Source of the DNA: Platanthera guangdongensis
Lineage: Eukaryota; Streptophyta; Magnoliopsida; Asparagales; Orchidaceae
NCBI GenBank assembly: GCA_039583875.1
Contig: CM077163.1
Span: 113,593,213-113,657,212 of the forward strand
Length of the DNA stretch: 64,000 bases
Reading direction: 5' to 3'
The position numbers and the translations under genes are program-made. Numbering within the stretch: position 1 is the stretch's first letter; every line of letters begins with the position of its first letter. The notes beneath the pieces are model-generated. The model worked only from the letters and a program-made list of their open reading frames with translations. It was not told where the DNA came from and made no database searches. This document shows positions 35,501 to 46,740 of the stretch, one piece after another.

Positions 35501-36614
35501 TTAACGTGAGTGGCCCCTGATCACTACCCAAAGACACGACCCCCTCCTTCTCTACTGCATAAACAGTATTATCAGCAGTGATAATAGCTTCATTACCTGA
35601 GTAAGCCTGCATGGAGGTGAACTTGGACTTGTCTCCGGTGAGGTGATGACCACACCCGGAGTCGATGATCCACTCGCTGTTGAAGTCCTCAGCAAATAAG
35701 GCCCGGACACAAGTGCCCGTCATGAAAGCTCCTCCCCATTCTGCTTCTTCACTTCGTGAGCAAGCTTCCTCCTTTCCCGCAGCATGCCCAGGCTGCAGTT
35801 TGACCTTGCAGTCCCGCTTGAAGTGCCCACGCTGGTGACACCAGTAGCACTTCAGATTCTTCTTCCAGTCCTTAGGAGCATTGCTCCTCTCCGGCGGATA
35901 CGAAGTTGAAGTCTCCTTTTCACCAGCGGCCTGCACCTTCTTCTTCTTCTTCCCTTCCCATCCCTTCTTCTTGCCTGAGAAGAGAGCCTCGCTGCCTTCC
36001 TGATTCAGATTCACTCCAGCCATCTGCCTTGCTAAGCTCTCCTGCGAGGCAAGCAGATTCTCCAGCTCCAGCAACGACGGCTGAGTAGCCCACCCTTGAA
36101 CAGATGTAACAAAGGCCACATACTCCTTCCGCAAGCCGCGGATAATGTGCCTCTTCATCTTTGCCTCAGAGATAGGCTCATCAGGATCCAGTGCCGACAG
36201 CTCAGCACACAAGCTCTTCATCTTTAAGAAGTACCTGGAGATGGAAAGGTCTCCCTGAGTTGCCCTGGCCAACTCATTCTCCAGGAACTGAAGCCGTGCC
36301 ACATTCTTCCTATTGAACAACTCATCAATGGTTGTCCAAATATCAGCAGCCGACTCACATCCAATGATGTGATCAAACAGTTCCGGAGAGACAGCTCTCT
36401 TCAGAACGAACTCTGCCTTAGCATTAGTTCTTCTCCAGAGCCTCACCTGCTCAGCAGTACCGAAAGCAGCAGTAACTTCCTGTCTGTCATCTCCACCGAC
36501 AACTTCCCACAGCTCCTCACCTAGAAGATAACTCTTCATGCACGACTTCCACTTTTTATAGTTAGTCGGCGTTAAGAGTTCAATGCCAAGACCTCTTGAT
36601 AAGCTTCCTTCCAT
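32533..36614 (-). pseudogene. copia F gag-pol, one apparent frameshift
   Basis: The likely start is the ATG at 36614 (MEGSLSRGLGIELLTPTNYK). The frame is open some 20 codons further up, but without ATG. Gag has a UBN2-type core and the knuckle CYWCHQRGHFKRDC; protease is IIDSGCGHHLTGD; integrase has HERLGHVGM, CAGCQYGK, HGDLMGP, RTDNGG and, after the shift, TQPPEQ-type C-terminal sequence; RT has YVDDMIITGN; RNase H has RSTSGYVFTCGS and STTEAEYKA. A single base is missing from a G-run near 34877, between RTDNGG and the QNG motif; the rest, to a stop at 32533, is open. The last codons overlap the polypurine tract and the LTR edge. With one indel in a homopolymer, this may be a sequencing error. 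Confidence 0.9.
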
Positions 36615-36743
36615 TGCAACCACCTGTTGGTACCCTTCAGCAGCTCCGAGCAACAACACAGGTTGATCACCACTCAATCACTGAGTAACAACACTGGTTG
36701 ACCTCCGCTCACGCAACTGAACCTCCGCAACCTCAGAAACCTG

Positions 36744-36755
36744 GCTCTGATACCA
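36744..36755 (-). promoter_or_regulatory. Primer binding site of copia F
   Basis: TGGTATCAGAGC on the minus strand immediately follows the 5' LTR; complementary to initiator tRNA-Met. Confidence 0.9.
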
Positions 36756-38381
36756 TGTTAAATTTTCTCAACGTGGTCAGCAAGATAGCCCAAACACCAA
36801 ATTAATATCTTCGGAACTACCCAGTTCGCACGCTGAACCTGCGGAAAACCCAAGGACTAGAGGTTGCACCCAACAAAACAATGGAAGCACAAGACGGTCT
36901 TATTATGCATTCACTTCTTTACAATCTGAGGCATACATAGCGAGACATGATTTCGCTAGTATTACAGCTGTAAACAGAAAGAATCAAAAAACAAGCCGGG
37001 CGGACAGCACTCCAGTCCGCCGAGACCGCGAGGTCGCCGAGACCGCCGAGACCGCTGAGCTCGCCCAAGCTATGCTGCAATCCGCCGAATACCACGGAGT
37101 CCGCCGAGACCGCGAGGCCGCGCGGACAGACCGTTATTCGCCTCCTGCTGAACCCGAACTGAGGAACTCCCCTACCCGCCTGAAGCCGGCGGACAGGTTA
37201 TTGAAGCTGGGAAAGTTGAAACAGAACTGACAAGCCGCAGAGCGACCTCCTGCTGAGTCCGCAGAGACCGCACACTTCCAAGCACTGACCGAAGTCACAG
37301 CCAAACTCCTGGCTCCTTGAAGTTATCCGCGCGACCTGCACACAGCAAACCGTCAGCCTGTAACAATCCGCGTGGACTGAAAAACACAGACCGCAGCACT
37401 CGCCCAACCCAATTTACTGTTCACTCACGTTACTTAGGTTCCTGTAGATGTGCCAGGGGGGTCCTATTTATAGGCAAGGTGAGGAGTGTGGTCACCGCCC
37501 AAGAGATAGCGACACCGCCCCAGTCCGCGCGAACACAAACGACCGTCCGCTCAGTCCGCGAGGACTTAGCCAGTCACCAAGGGAAACCGCCAGGAGCAAG
37601 GCAACCATTGACGAACCCTCTCCAGTCCGCCCAAGCTAAGCGGACAAGGCACCAGCCCGCAAAGCTCCAACTGCTTCAGGACAGCACCCTCTTCAATGGC
37701 AGTCCGCACCAACCCGAGGCAGTCCGCAAGACTCACACCTCAATCCGCCACAAGTCCACGACCAAAGGCAAACAGCAACAGTCCGCCCGGTCACAGCGGA
37801 CTTGGCGGATACGGCGGACACCATGAACTTGGCACAATGTGTGACCAAGTCCAAAACCATCAAGGGCCAGTGCGAGCATGGCGGACACAAAGTCCCGTCC
37901 GCCAAACACCCTAGCACAGACCGCAACTAGTCCGCGAGCTCCTCGCACTTGTCCAACACAGCAGCTACTTCCCGGACTCCAAACACCAGTCCGCCAACCG
38001 GTCTCCACAGCAAGACCTGCTGTAACACCTGAGCTCGACAAGGCCTCAGCCAAGCTCAAGGCCCAGTCCGCAACAGCCAAAACCGCGGACACGCCAGTCC
38101 GCAAGGCTTCCCGCGAACTCGAAACAACCCGCCAACAGCACAAGCTTGCACCCGCGACCACTGAGCAAAGCACCAGTCCGCAAGCCTCTCTATCCGCAGA
38201 TACCAGGCCGCACCAAACCGCGGACTCCATGCTACAACCCGCTCAGAACACAGCCGGCTTCCACCAGACTTTTCACCAGGCCGCAACCCACAGTCCGCCC
38301 AGTCCGCCCAGTCCGCCAAAGCTGTCCGCACAGGCCGCGCGGCCTGTCCCGTCACCCACTTCCACTTCACAAATTTCAACA
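36756..38381 (-). repeat. 5' LTR of copia F
   Basis: Direct repeat of 30913-32538. TATAAATA on the minus strand at 37465-37472 is the expected promoter; the AGTCCGC-rich segment lies upstream of it (37520-38340). Confidence 0.93.
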
Positions 38382-39795
38382 AGGAGGAGCGATGATGTTT
38401 GCCAAGCTGACACGCATCACAGTTGAGCGGAGAACTGGTAGGAGGTAAGTGGGGCAGAAGCTGGCGGAGAATCCGAGGAGGATGATGTCCAAGGCGAAGA
38501 TGCCATTGAAGGAGATCTGTGGAGGAGGAGTAGGTGCACAGAGCGGAAACATCGTCGAGGAAGTAGAGGCCGCCGCTCTCAGTCCCAGTAGCAATCGTCC
38601 GCTGGGTTCTCGGGTCCTGAAAAGAACAAGTAGTGGGAGTGAATAAGACGGAGCACTGAAGTTGCCGGCATAAAGTAGTGACTGATAACAAATTGCACGG
38701 GAACTTTGGGACATAGAGGGTGTCCTCCAAGCAAAGCGATGGGGTGAGTTGAACCATGCTCGTCCCATGAACCGGGGACGGGGAACCATCCGCCACACGA
38801 ACCGGGGGTAAGCGGTCATGTGTCTCAAGACGGGAGAAGCAATGAGGGTTGCCCGTCATATGATTGGTAGCACCGGAGTCAATCAGCCATTTACCTTGGG
38901 TAACGACGTGGGCACTACCTGACGTCGTGGCCACAGAGGCAGAGGGCCGAGAAGAGGCGGAGGCCGAAGAAGGAGCATCACCGGAAGGGGGAAGATGAGG
39001 ATGTTTCTGCCAGCAGCGGTCAACAGAATGGCCGGTACGACCACAGTGAGAGCAGAGAAACCGGGATGAACCCCGTCCGCCGGAGGGGCCGCGGCTACCA
39101 GGGCCCCCCCTCTGAGCTTGGTGAGCAAAGGAGTCCTGGGAAGGGGGGGAGGCCAAAAGAGGCCGGTGGAGCAGTGAAGTAACAGCGGTAATGCGGGCCG
39201 CAGTGGCATCCAAAGTAGGAGATTCCGCCTCACCCAAGATCTGCTGGCGGATCATATCATAAGAATCCGGAAGACGAAGAAGATAACAAACAACCAGGAG
39301 TTCCTGGAAGTGTTTGTGCTGGTCGGCCAAGTCCGCGAAGAAGGGGCGATTCTGAAGGATTTCAGCACCAAGAGCCTGAACCTGCTGATAGGCCGCAGCA
39401 GGAGACATGGAAGGGCGGGCGAAGAGGTCCGCATAGAGAGTGTAAATGCGGGACGTCTGGCCCCCCTTCGAATAGAGAGCAGCGAGGTGAAGCCAGGCGG
39501 CCTTGACCGTCTCATCATGGCGAATGACGGGAAGGCACTCATTAGAAAGGCTGTTGGCCAGCCAGGTGCGGACAAGAGCATCACTTGCATCCCAGTCATC
39601 AAACTCAGGAGAGGTACGAGGAGGAGGGTCATCGGTGAGGTGATGACGCTTGCGTTGAGAACGAAGGAGAAAAGTGAAAGAAACGCTCCAATCGGGATAG
39701 TTGGAGCCCACAAGCTTAGAAAGGGTGCCAAGGTTGCCCGAAGGAGGAGGTGGAGAAGGAGCTGCAGGAGTGGTGGTGAGACCGGAAGTAGTCAT
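38382..39795 (-). pseudogene. copia E gag, protease and integrase N-terminus
   Basis: The ATG at 39795 (MTTSGLTTTPAAPSPPPPS) opens a gag core (WSVSFTFLLRSQRKRHHL, WLHLAALYSKG, QQILGEAESPTLD), a knuckle CSHCGRTGHSVDRCW, protease WLIDSGATNHMTGN and the integrase zinc region (WHLRLGHHPP, CDACQLGKHHRSS). It is open throughout and ends only because copia F entered at 38381. Integrase codons continue at 30912 (FPPKQGRGSSRPFD). About 410 bp of CG-rich leader separates the ATG from the primer site. Confidence 0.92.
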
Positions 39796-40206
39796 AGAAA
39801 ACCAGCAAGAAACCGCAGCGGATAGAAAAGGAAGAAACCGCGCGAACAGAAGCGGCTAGAAAGTAGTCAAGGGCACAGCGGGGAAGAGGTCGCGCGGACT
39901 GAAAAGGCCGAGCGAACAGAAGAGAAGAGAAGAGGAGGCAAAAGGCAGCGACTAGAACAAGGCGCAGGCCGGGCGAACAGAAACAGGCCGCAACGACTAG
40001 GAAGTCGGAGAGGCAAGAAAGAAGCAGGAGCGTGGCGACCACGAAACAGGTCGCGGCGACGAATAGCAGTAGGAGAGGAGAGGAGAAGCAAGCCGCGCGA
40101 ACAGGCAGCGGACAGAAGAAAGGCAAGCCGCGAGACAGGTCGCGGAAAGCGGAAACAAGCCGCAAGAAGCAGAGAGCGGACACAATCAGGAGGAAACGAC
40201 CGTGTC

Positions 40207-40217
40207 CTCTGATACCA
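40207..40217 (-). promoter_or_regulatory. Primer binding site of copia E
   Basis: TGGTATCAGAG on the minus strand directly abuts the 5' LTR of E. Confidence 0.9.
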
Positions 40218-40589
40218 TGTAGAAAGTACCGAAAAAGAAAGAACAAATGGATAGACTTTTAAATAATTAAAATTTTATTATCCAAAAAAGATATCATTTA
40301 CAAAGGTATGACCTCCCTTATATAGAATGGAGGAGATATGAGAGAGAGTATACAAACAATGTGGGACTAAACATTTACAGTACAGAGCGGCTAGAAATAA
40401 AGGAGACCGCACAGGCCGCACAGTTTAACAGATGGGTTAACCGCTCGGCAACTCCAGCAGGATAGAACAGGCCGCAATGGGCGACCGATAGACCGCCCGG
40501 TCTCCAGGCTCCAGAGTGAGACCGCCAGACCGCCCGGTCAACAAACCGCTGGACCAGACCGCAAGGCCGCCCGGTCTAATACTTCAACA
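40218..40589 (-). repeat. 5' LTR of copia E
   Basis: 372 bp direct repeat of 27927-28298 with a minus-strand TATATAAG core near 40317-40324. The target duplication GAGAA follows at 40590. Confidence 0.92.
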
Positions 40590-43126
40590 GAGAAGTAATC
40601 AATCATTACTAGGAGAAACCTCCTCTTCCCACTGGCCTGGGGGAACGGCCCAACCAAATCCATTCCCCAAATGGTGAAGGGCTAGGGGGTCGTGATACTT
40701 TTGAGTTGTTGGGCCGGCTGTAGATGGAGGGGGGCAAACAGCTGGCACTTATGGCACCTCCTTGCGAACTCCGTTGCATCATGGCCCAGGGTGGGCCAGA
40801 AGTACCCCTGCCTGACGATTCTTCCCTCCAGGGTCCGACTCCCGGAGTGGCTCTCACACTCTCCGGAGTGGACTTCCTCCAAGATCCTTTGTACCTCCCC
40901 CTCGGCCACGCAACGAGCCAGCATCCCCGAGAGTGTCTTCCGGTACAGCTGACCGTCCTGTAGGAGGTACTACGCTGACCGTCCTGTAGGAGGTACTACG
41001 CTGACTTGTGCCTTAGCTTCTTCTTATCTGCCCCTCCGGATACTCTCCAGTGGAAAGGAAAGTTAGAATTGGGTCCATCCATGAAGTCTGTTGATCAATC
41101 TCCATGAGCTCCCCCTCTTCGATGGAGGGGCGGAATAGGTCGGTGATGGTACCCCCACCAGGGGACCATGCTTTGCTAGTTGGTCGACCTGTACATTTTC
41201 TTCCCTGGGCACATGTCGGATGGAGAAGGTTTGGAAAGTGCCTATGACCCCCTTCACTTTGGCTAAGTATAATCGCAGGGTGGGCTCCCTTGCCTCAAAC
41301 TCCCCATTGATCTGGGAAGCTACCACCATGGAATCGGTAAGGACCTCCACGTCCAGAACCCCCAGCTCCTTGGCCAGGCGTAGCCCTGCTATCACGGCTT
41401 CATACTCGACTTAATTGTTGGTGATGGGAAAGTGCACCACCACCGTCTGCTCAATTCTAGTCCCCTGAGGGCTCTCCAAGATCACCCCCACTCCTAGGGA
41501 ATGCCTCCCCGAGGCGCCGTCTACCTTCACCTTCCAAGGAGCCGGACGGGTGAGCTCTTCCTCTGCCACTTCAATCACATAGTCAGCCAAGAAGTCGGCC
41601 ATCGCTTGAGCTTTGATCGAGAGCCGTGGAACGAATGAGACGTCAAACTCACTCAACTCCATCGACCACTTGGCTAGCCTGCCTGAATGCTCCACCCCCT
41701 CAAAGATGTTGCGGAGAGGATGGTGAGTCACCACTCGGATTGAGTGTGCTGGAAGTAAGGTCGCAGCCTCCGGGCTGAGATGATCCGGGCGAAAGCCAGC
41801 TTCTCCAACATTGGGTACCGGAGCTCGGTCTTCCTCAGGACCCGACTCACGTAATAAATGTGGAGCTATTTCTTCCCCTCTTCACGAACTAGGACGGAGC
41901 TTAAGGCTTCCGCCCCGGCCCCGAGATATAAAAACAGGTCCTCCCCCTCCTTTGGCCCTTGGAGCAGCGGAGCCTGAGTCAACTGCATCTTGAGGGCCCG
42001 GAATGCCTCCTCGCACTCCTTGGTCCATTCAAACTTTAGACCATGCCTTAATGTTTTGAAGAAGGGGGAGCACTTCTCCCCTGCCTGAGAGAGGAACCTA
42101 CTCAACCCTGCCAGCTTCCCCGTCAGCCGTTGGACCTCCTTAGCATTCCGCAGCGACCCCAGCTCTAAGATAGCCTTGACCTTATCTGGATTCGGCTCGA
42201 CCCCCGCAGGGGTGAGGAGGTGCCCCAAGAACTTTCCCATGCTAGCACTGAAGACACATTTTAAGGGATTCAACCGCATCTTGTACTTGCGTAGGGTGGC
42301 GAAGGTCTCCTCTAAATCTTGGAGGTGGGAGTCCACGTTCCGACTCTTAATTATGAGGTCATCCACGTACACCTCCAAATTCCTCCCCTTTTGCTCCTTG
42401 AAGACCCTATCCATCATCTTTTGGTAGGTCGCCCCTGCATTATTCAGACCGAAGGGCATCATCTTGTAATAGTAGCATCCATCCCCTGTGATGAACGAGA
42501 CATTCTTGATGTCCGGGGGTGCATCCTGATTTGATGATAACCTGAAAAATCATCTAGAAAACTCATTACAGAAAAACCAACGGCTGAGTCAATCAGCACG
42601 TCGATCCGAGGCAAAGGATAACAGTCCTTAGGACAAGCTTTATTAAGTAAAGAAAAATCGATACACATCCTCCACCGGCCGTCTCCCTTTTTGACCATGA
42701 CCACATTGGAGACCCAGCCGGGGTATTGGATCTCAGACACGAAGCTGGCCTTTAGGAGCTTTGCCACCTCCTCTCTGATGGGCTCTGCCAGCTTGTCCGC
42801 AGTGGACCTCTTCTTCTATTGAACGGGGCGTGTTACCGGGTCCAGGTTGAGGAGGTGGCAGGCCACATACGCGTCAACCCCCGACATCTCTGCGTCGTTC
42901 CAAGCGAAGATGTCTACGTTCTTCTAGATGCACTCCAGCATCCTGCCCTGGTCTTCCGGGGTCAGCCCTCCGCTGACGCGGACCTTCTCCACCCTGCCTC
43001 CACGGGTGAGCACCTCTAACTCCACCACTTCCTCCGCAGCCTCCAACCTGGACTGCTCTCCCTATCCTTCAGCATCCCTCTCCTCCGAGACCGGGATCTC
43101 CACCTCCACCTCTCCTTCTACGGCCA
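40590..43126 (-). pseudogene. gypsy C RT, RNase H, second RNase H and integrase N-half
   Basis: From 43126 leftward: RT (VKKGDGRWRMCIDFSLLNKA, FLDDFSGYHQI, YVDDLIIKS near 42360), the Ty3-type RNase H region, a second RNase H of the type called aRH in Tat elements (WKVKVDGASG, EYEAVIAGLRLAKELG, VLTDSMVVASQI), and an integrase zinc region (EVHSGECESHSG, CHKCQLF) with MDLVGPFPQASG. Lesions: one base lost in a C-run near 42521 within RT, and TAG near 41868, TAA near 41412 and TAG near 40685, each one step from Gln or Trp. A 26-bp tandem duplication at 40948 also shifts the frame. It ends at the copia E insertion, in the codons ...VMIDYFS. Confidence 0.88.
40948..40999. repeat. 26-bp tandem duplication in gypsy C pol
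   Basis: Two exact head-to-tail copies of a 26-bp unit beginning GCTGACCGTCCTG and ending GGTACTAC. As 26 is not a multiple of three it is a frameshift between the second RNase H and integrase. Confidence 0.9.
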
Positions 43127-44358
43127 TCACTTCGGCCATCTCCTCCTGATCTCTTCATGTCGCCTCCTCAGCGCAGCTCTCCACCTCCAGCTCCCCCTGC
43201 AAGCCTCCTGCTCAACCTCCTCCATTCTTCGCACCATCTTCTCGGCTCCCTCCTGCCAAGAGATGGAGTTCACGGCGGTGACATAGCATTCCTGCGCCAC
43301 CTTGGGGTCCCCCCTGACCCGGACCTGAATCCCCTCAGCGTTGAACTTTAAGCATTGGTGGAATGATGAGGGGATGCAGCGGAAGACACTGATAAGGGGC
43401 CTCCCGAAGATGGCGCTGTAGCTGCTAGGCGCATCCACAATGACGAACCTGCAGTTCCTGGACTGCCCCCCCCCCAGGGTAATATGGAGGCCTACTCCTC
43501 CCTCCACTTCCTTCCTCTCCCCTGAAAACCCGAACAAGGGTCCGTCCGAGACCAGCACCCTCTTCACCTGTACCTTCATTGCATCAAACACCTTCTTGAA
43601 GATGACGTTGACGGAGCTCCTATTGTCAACGAGGATCCGAGAGACGGTAAAATTCTCGATGGCTGCCTTGATGACCAGCGCATCACAGAATGGATCCTCG
43701 TGATATGGCATGTCGCTTCTGGAGAAGGTGATCCTCTCCTCTGGGGGTGGGGTCTGGGATGTGGAGGCAACGCTTCGACGGTACATGGTGTGGAGGCTCG
43801 CCTTGCGGGAAGCCTCCACCCCCCCCCCCCCCCCCCCCCCGTGGATCACTCTGATCCCTCCTCGGGTTCCAACATCCACCCGGTCTTCGCAACGGTCCTC
43901 CTCCGCCCGAGGCAGGACCTCCTCAATCCTCACTTCTTGTCGCCCCTGCTGCTGCTGCTGCTCCCTATTCCCTCTCATCTCAAGGAATTCTGGGCACGTG
44001 GCTGTGGCATGCCCCTCCTCGTGATGGAAGTCGCAATAGGGCAACACCACCCTAACTTCTCCCCTCCTCCTTCTTATTATTCTCCTCCTCGCCCCCAAGG
44101 TTATGACCATAGCCTCCTCTTGATCGGGGAGTCGGGGCCTCTAGGCCTTCCTCCAGCCCGGGGGGGTGGAACTGATCTTGCCCCCCTTGATAGCGATCCC
44201 TTCCGTGGTATCCCCTTTGTGGCCCCTGCCCTTGCCACTCAGGCCTCCAGCCCAGTCGACGGTCGGGCTCCTGATGCCCCCACCTCGGCTGCTGCTGTAA
44301 CTGGAGCTGTCTCTGCTCCCTATGCCGGGGCTCTCCCCTCCTCTCCTCCTGTCCTCTT
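43127..44358 (-). pseudogene. gypsy C gag end and protease
   Basis: The frame is open from 44110 to 43127. It shows a Cys/His cluster CDFHHEEGHATATC of the Tat gag type, a Gln/Arg-rich linker, a poly-Gly stretch encoded by a 22-base homopolymer, and a protease around ILVDNRSSVNVIF, where an Arg stands in the Gly position of the active triad (AGG for GGG). FVIVDAPSSYSAIFGRPLI is the typical downstream retropepsin flank. Upstream of 44110, Gly/Arg/His-rich gag sequence can be followed in a shifted frame to 44358, where an inverted LTR end of the A family replaces it. The rest of gag and the 5' LTR are not in the window. Confidence 0.8.
43819..43840. repeat. 22-base poly-C tract
   Basis: An uninterrupted run of 22 C on the plus strand, coding for glycines on the minus strand of gypsy C gag. 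Length is likely unstable and hard to sequence. Confidence 0.95.
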
Positions 44359-44527
44359 TGTCACAACCCGCATTTTCTCAACGGTAAAAATCGTATCAGA
44401 GTAAGAGAAAACACGCGCCGTGATGCCACGTCGTGCAGGGGATAACTGCACATGCTCAGGCAAAACTCCAGACGTTAGATTTTAAGGAAAATTGTTAATT
44501 AAGTATGAAAGAAAAATCAGTTTTGTT
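44359..44527 (-). repeat. Inverted LTR terminus of the A family
   Basis: TGTCACAACCCGCATTTTC and the next about 150 bp are the reverse complement of the last about 165 bp of the A LTR (4790-4953), with about six differences. The similarity ends near 44527, where A2 gag begins on the opposite strand. The outer end is exact (the TG at 44359 pairs with the CA at 4953). Confidence 0.85.
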
Positions 44528-44981
44528 GTTAAGTAAGTTTCTGCCTTCAGTCGAACGGGACCGGCTAATGAATGACTTTATTCATTTAAAGCAGAGGAAA
44601 CTCACGGTTAGTGAGTATGAGATTGAGTTTACTAAGTTGAGTCGGTTTGCTCCGGGTTTGGTGAGTGTTGAGGTAGACCGAGTTAAGCGATTTCTGGGCG
44701 GACTAAGAAGCGACATTCAGTAGTTAGCGAATGCCTATGGAGCGGTCAGTTATGTCAGCGCGGTTGAAGCTGCTTTGAGAGTTGAAGCCATTGAGAATGC
44801 CAAGAATAGAGGCCAGCAGTTAAGGAAGGATAAGCGGAAGTCTGGTGGAGGGAAGAGCCCTCAGGAACCTAATGATGTCTCAAGAAAGAAGGTCAAAGAG
44901 ATTTGTAGCTTTTGTGGCCGGCCAGGCCACCCCTTTGAGAAGTGTTTCAAAACGTTGGGAGCGCAGAAGAAGGAACAGGTG
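44528..44981 (+). pseudogene. A2 gag, middle part
   Basis: The chromovirus gag core is recognisable (VERDRLMNDFIHLKQRKL, YEIEFTKLSRFAPG), followed by a TAG at 44721 in place of a Gln, then VEAALRVEAIENAKNRGQ, a Lys-rich linker and a CCHC knuckle ICSFCGRPGHPFEKCF. Its N-terminus is lost at the inverted repeat. At 44981 copia D splits it; the next codons are at 57134. Confidence 0.8.
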
Positions 44982-46562
44982 TGAAAGGGGAAACTAGATC
45001 TGATATACTCTAGAGGGGGGTGAATAGAGTATATGGTGCTTTTTGAACACAAAGAAAAACTTTTGCAAAGCTTTACAACAATTGTTGTACTGAGTGTGAG
45101 CAGGGAAGCAGAAATAAAACTAATTACAAAACCAAGCTATGCAGAGACTAAGCACAAGAGAATCTAGGCCAGAAACAAAAAGAAAACATGCAGAACCAGA
45201 TGACACAAGGAATTATAGTGGTTCCCCAAACTTGGGTACATCCACTCTTCTACCACCCTAGGTAGGAATCCACTGTAGGATGAGTTGATCAGGTGTCCTG
45301 GGCACCAATGAGCTTTTGATAAGGTGCTCAAAAACCAAATCAGATTTTTTGATCAGGTGTCTTGCCACCAATGAGCTTTTGACAAGGTGCTCAAAAACCA
45401 GATTCAAACTTTTGAAGGGAGTTTGAAAAACCCTTTACAGAGTGGGGGTGAGAGAGTGATGACAGTCTTCTCTTTTCTCAATCAACTGAGAAGACTTAGT
45501 GGATTGATGTCAAAGCTCCCCCTGAGTCCTTGATCTTCAGGAAGATGAGCTTTGCTGAGGGTGATAGGCCTTCAAAGATAGATCTCCAGCAAAAGATGAT
45601 TTCAGCAAGCTGAAATGTTGAGTGTCTGGAGTCTTGAAATGATGTTGGCCTTGAACACTTTTAGAGCTGAAGAGATCTGAAGAATTTTTGAAAGCTTGAT
45701 CTCTTTGATGAGTGTCCTTCTGAATTCTTGTTGACAGAATATTTTGAAAGAGTCTCTGTATTCTGAGTTGTGTGTCCTCTTCTTGTCAATCTCTGTATAT
45801 CTTCTCTATTTCATTCAAAAACATTCTGTCATTTATTCTCTGTGCCAGAATAGAATATCACTCTGTCAAAGATAGTCGTTGGACTGCATTGATTACAGCC
45901 TTAATTGCATAATTTTTTCTGAAGGAAAGTCCACTGAATTGTTCCTTGAAAAATCCCTTGAAACTTGCTCCAGAAGTAAATGAAAACGGCTGGCAGATCT
46001 TCTGAATTAAATGCAGAATAACTTCTATCTGATTTAAATTTGAATTCTGAAAGATAACTGAAATCGTCGAACTGAGCTCTGCTATCGTCGAGCTGAGCTC
46101 AGCGAACTGGAAAATCCAAGTAGCAAGATAATCGTCGATCTGAGCTCAAAGATCGTCGAACTGAGCTCAGAGATAAGGATCCAATGCAGAGATAAAATCG
46201 TCGACCTAAGCTCACCGATCGTCGAATGGAGTTCGACGATATTGCGAAGTTGAGCTCAGCGATCGTCGAGTGGAGCTCGACGATATTATGAGGTTTGAGC
46301 TCAGCGATCGTCGAATGGAGTTCGACGATCTGTAGAAGTTGAGCTAGACGATCGTCGACCGGAGTTCGACGAAACGTCGTGATGAGCTCGACGATTTGAC
46401 TTAGTCTCCAGAAAAACTTTGGTCTTCAGGGCAGCTTCCAAACCTAGACTTCTAACCCTTAGACTCAATTCTAATTGACCTATTAAGCTATACAGAAGGT
46501 CAAACACAGATTCCTAGAGACATAGTGATCCTGACCCAAATTAGTAATAGGGTGTTCCAACA
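44982..46562 (-). repeat. 3' LTR of copia D
   Basis: It starts TGTTGGAACACCC on the minus strand at 46562 and ends CCCCTTTCA at 44982. A hairpin-repeat array occupies 46063-46395. A direct repeat of about 50 bp (GATCAGGTGTC...GGTGCTCAAAAACCA) lies near 45288-45405. Confidence 0.95.
46063..46395 (-). repeat. ATCGTCGA hairpin array in the 3' LTR of D
   Basis: About 15 copies of ATCGTCGA or its complement, several as hairpins with 9-bp arms ATCGTCGAA/TTCGACGAT around a 5-base loop, mixed with GAGCTC-type blocks. The same array is at 56633-56966 in the 5' LTR. Confidence 0.9.
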
Positions 46563-46740
46563 ATCTCCCCCTATTTGGGTTAGGATTACTATTTACAGAC
46601 TTTGGAAAAATCAAATAACATCATACAATCAGAAAAACATGAAAGCAATATACAGACATTGCAGAAACATCACAGATATATATATATAACATGATATCCA
46701 GACAGCAGTCAGAAAAACCAAGGATTGTCACCTTACAGAG

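Larger units (their letters stand above)
30913..38381 (-). mobile_element. Ty1/copia element F, full length, TSD AGGAG
   Basis: LTRs of 1626 bp (30913-32538, 36756-38381) begin TGTTAAATTTTC and end AATTTCAACA, flanked by AGGAG (30908-30912, 38382-38386). About nine LTR differences are seen by eye. The internal region is 4217 bp, with primer site on the right and polypurine tract (minus-strand TTCAAGGGGGAG) on the left. It sits in the integrase gene of copia E after KHHRSS. The lineage was not assigned. Confidence 0.95.
27927..40589 (-). mobile_element. Ty1/copia element E, with TSD GAGAA, split by copia F
   Basis: LTRs of 372 bp (27927-28298 and 40218-40589) start TGTAGAAAGTA and end CTTCAACA, flanked by GAGAA (27922-27926, 40590-40594). 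The primer site lies inside the right LTR and a polypurine tract (minus-strand TTGAGGGGGAG) inside the left, so the element reads leftward. About 13 differences between LTRs make it older than F, which is nested in it. E itself, without F, is about 5.2 kb. Confidence 0.95.
9978..44358 (-). mobile_element. Ty3/gypsy Tat-type element C, old and split by insertions
   Basis: The pieces read on the minus strand from right to left: gag end and protease (44358-43127), RT, RNase H, second RNase H and integrase N-half (43126-40590), [copia E], integrase C-half (27926-27138), tandem repeats (27047-26033), then a + strand (antisense) two-gene cassette interrupted by Athila. Integrase codons join exactly across copia E. 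Gag-PR-RT-RH-aRH-IN order and an antisense extra ORF after pol are described for plant Tat/Ogre-type elements. The gag start and 5' LTR are missing: C stops at 44358 against an inverted LTR end. The 3' LTR must lie near 10 kb but I could not fix its ends. Confidence 0.75.
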
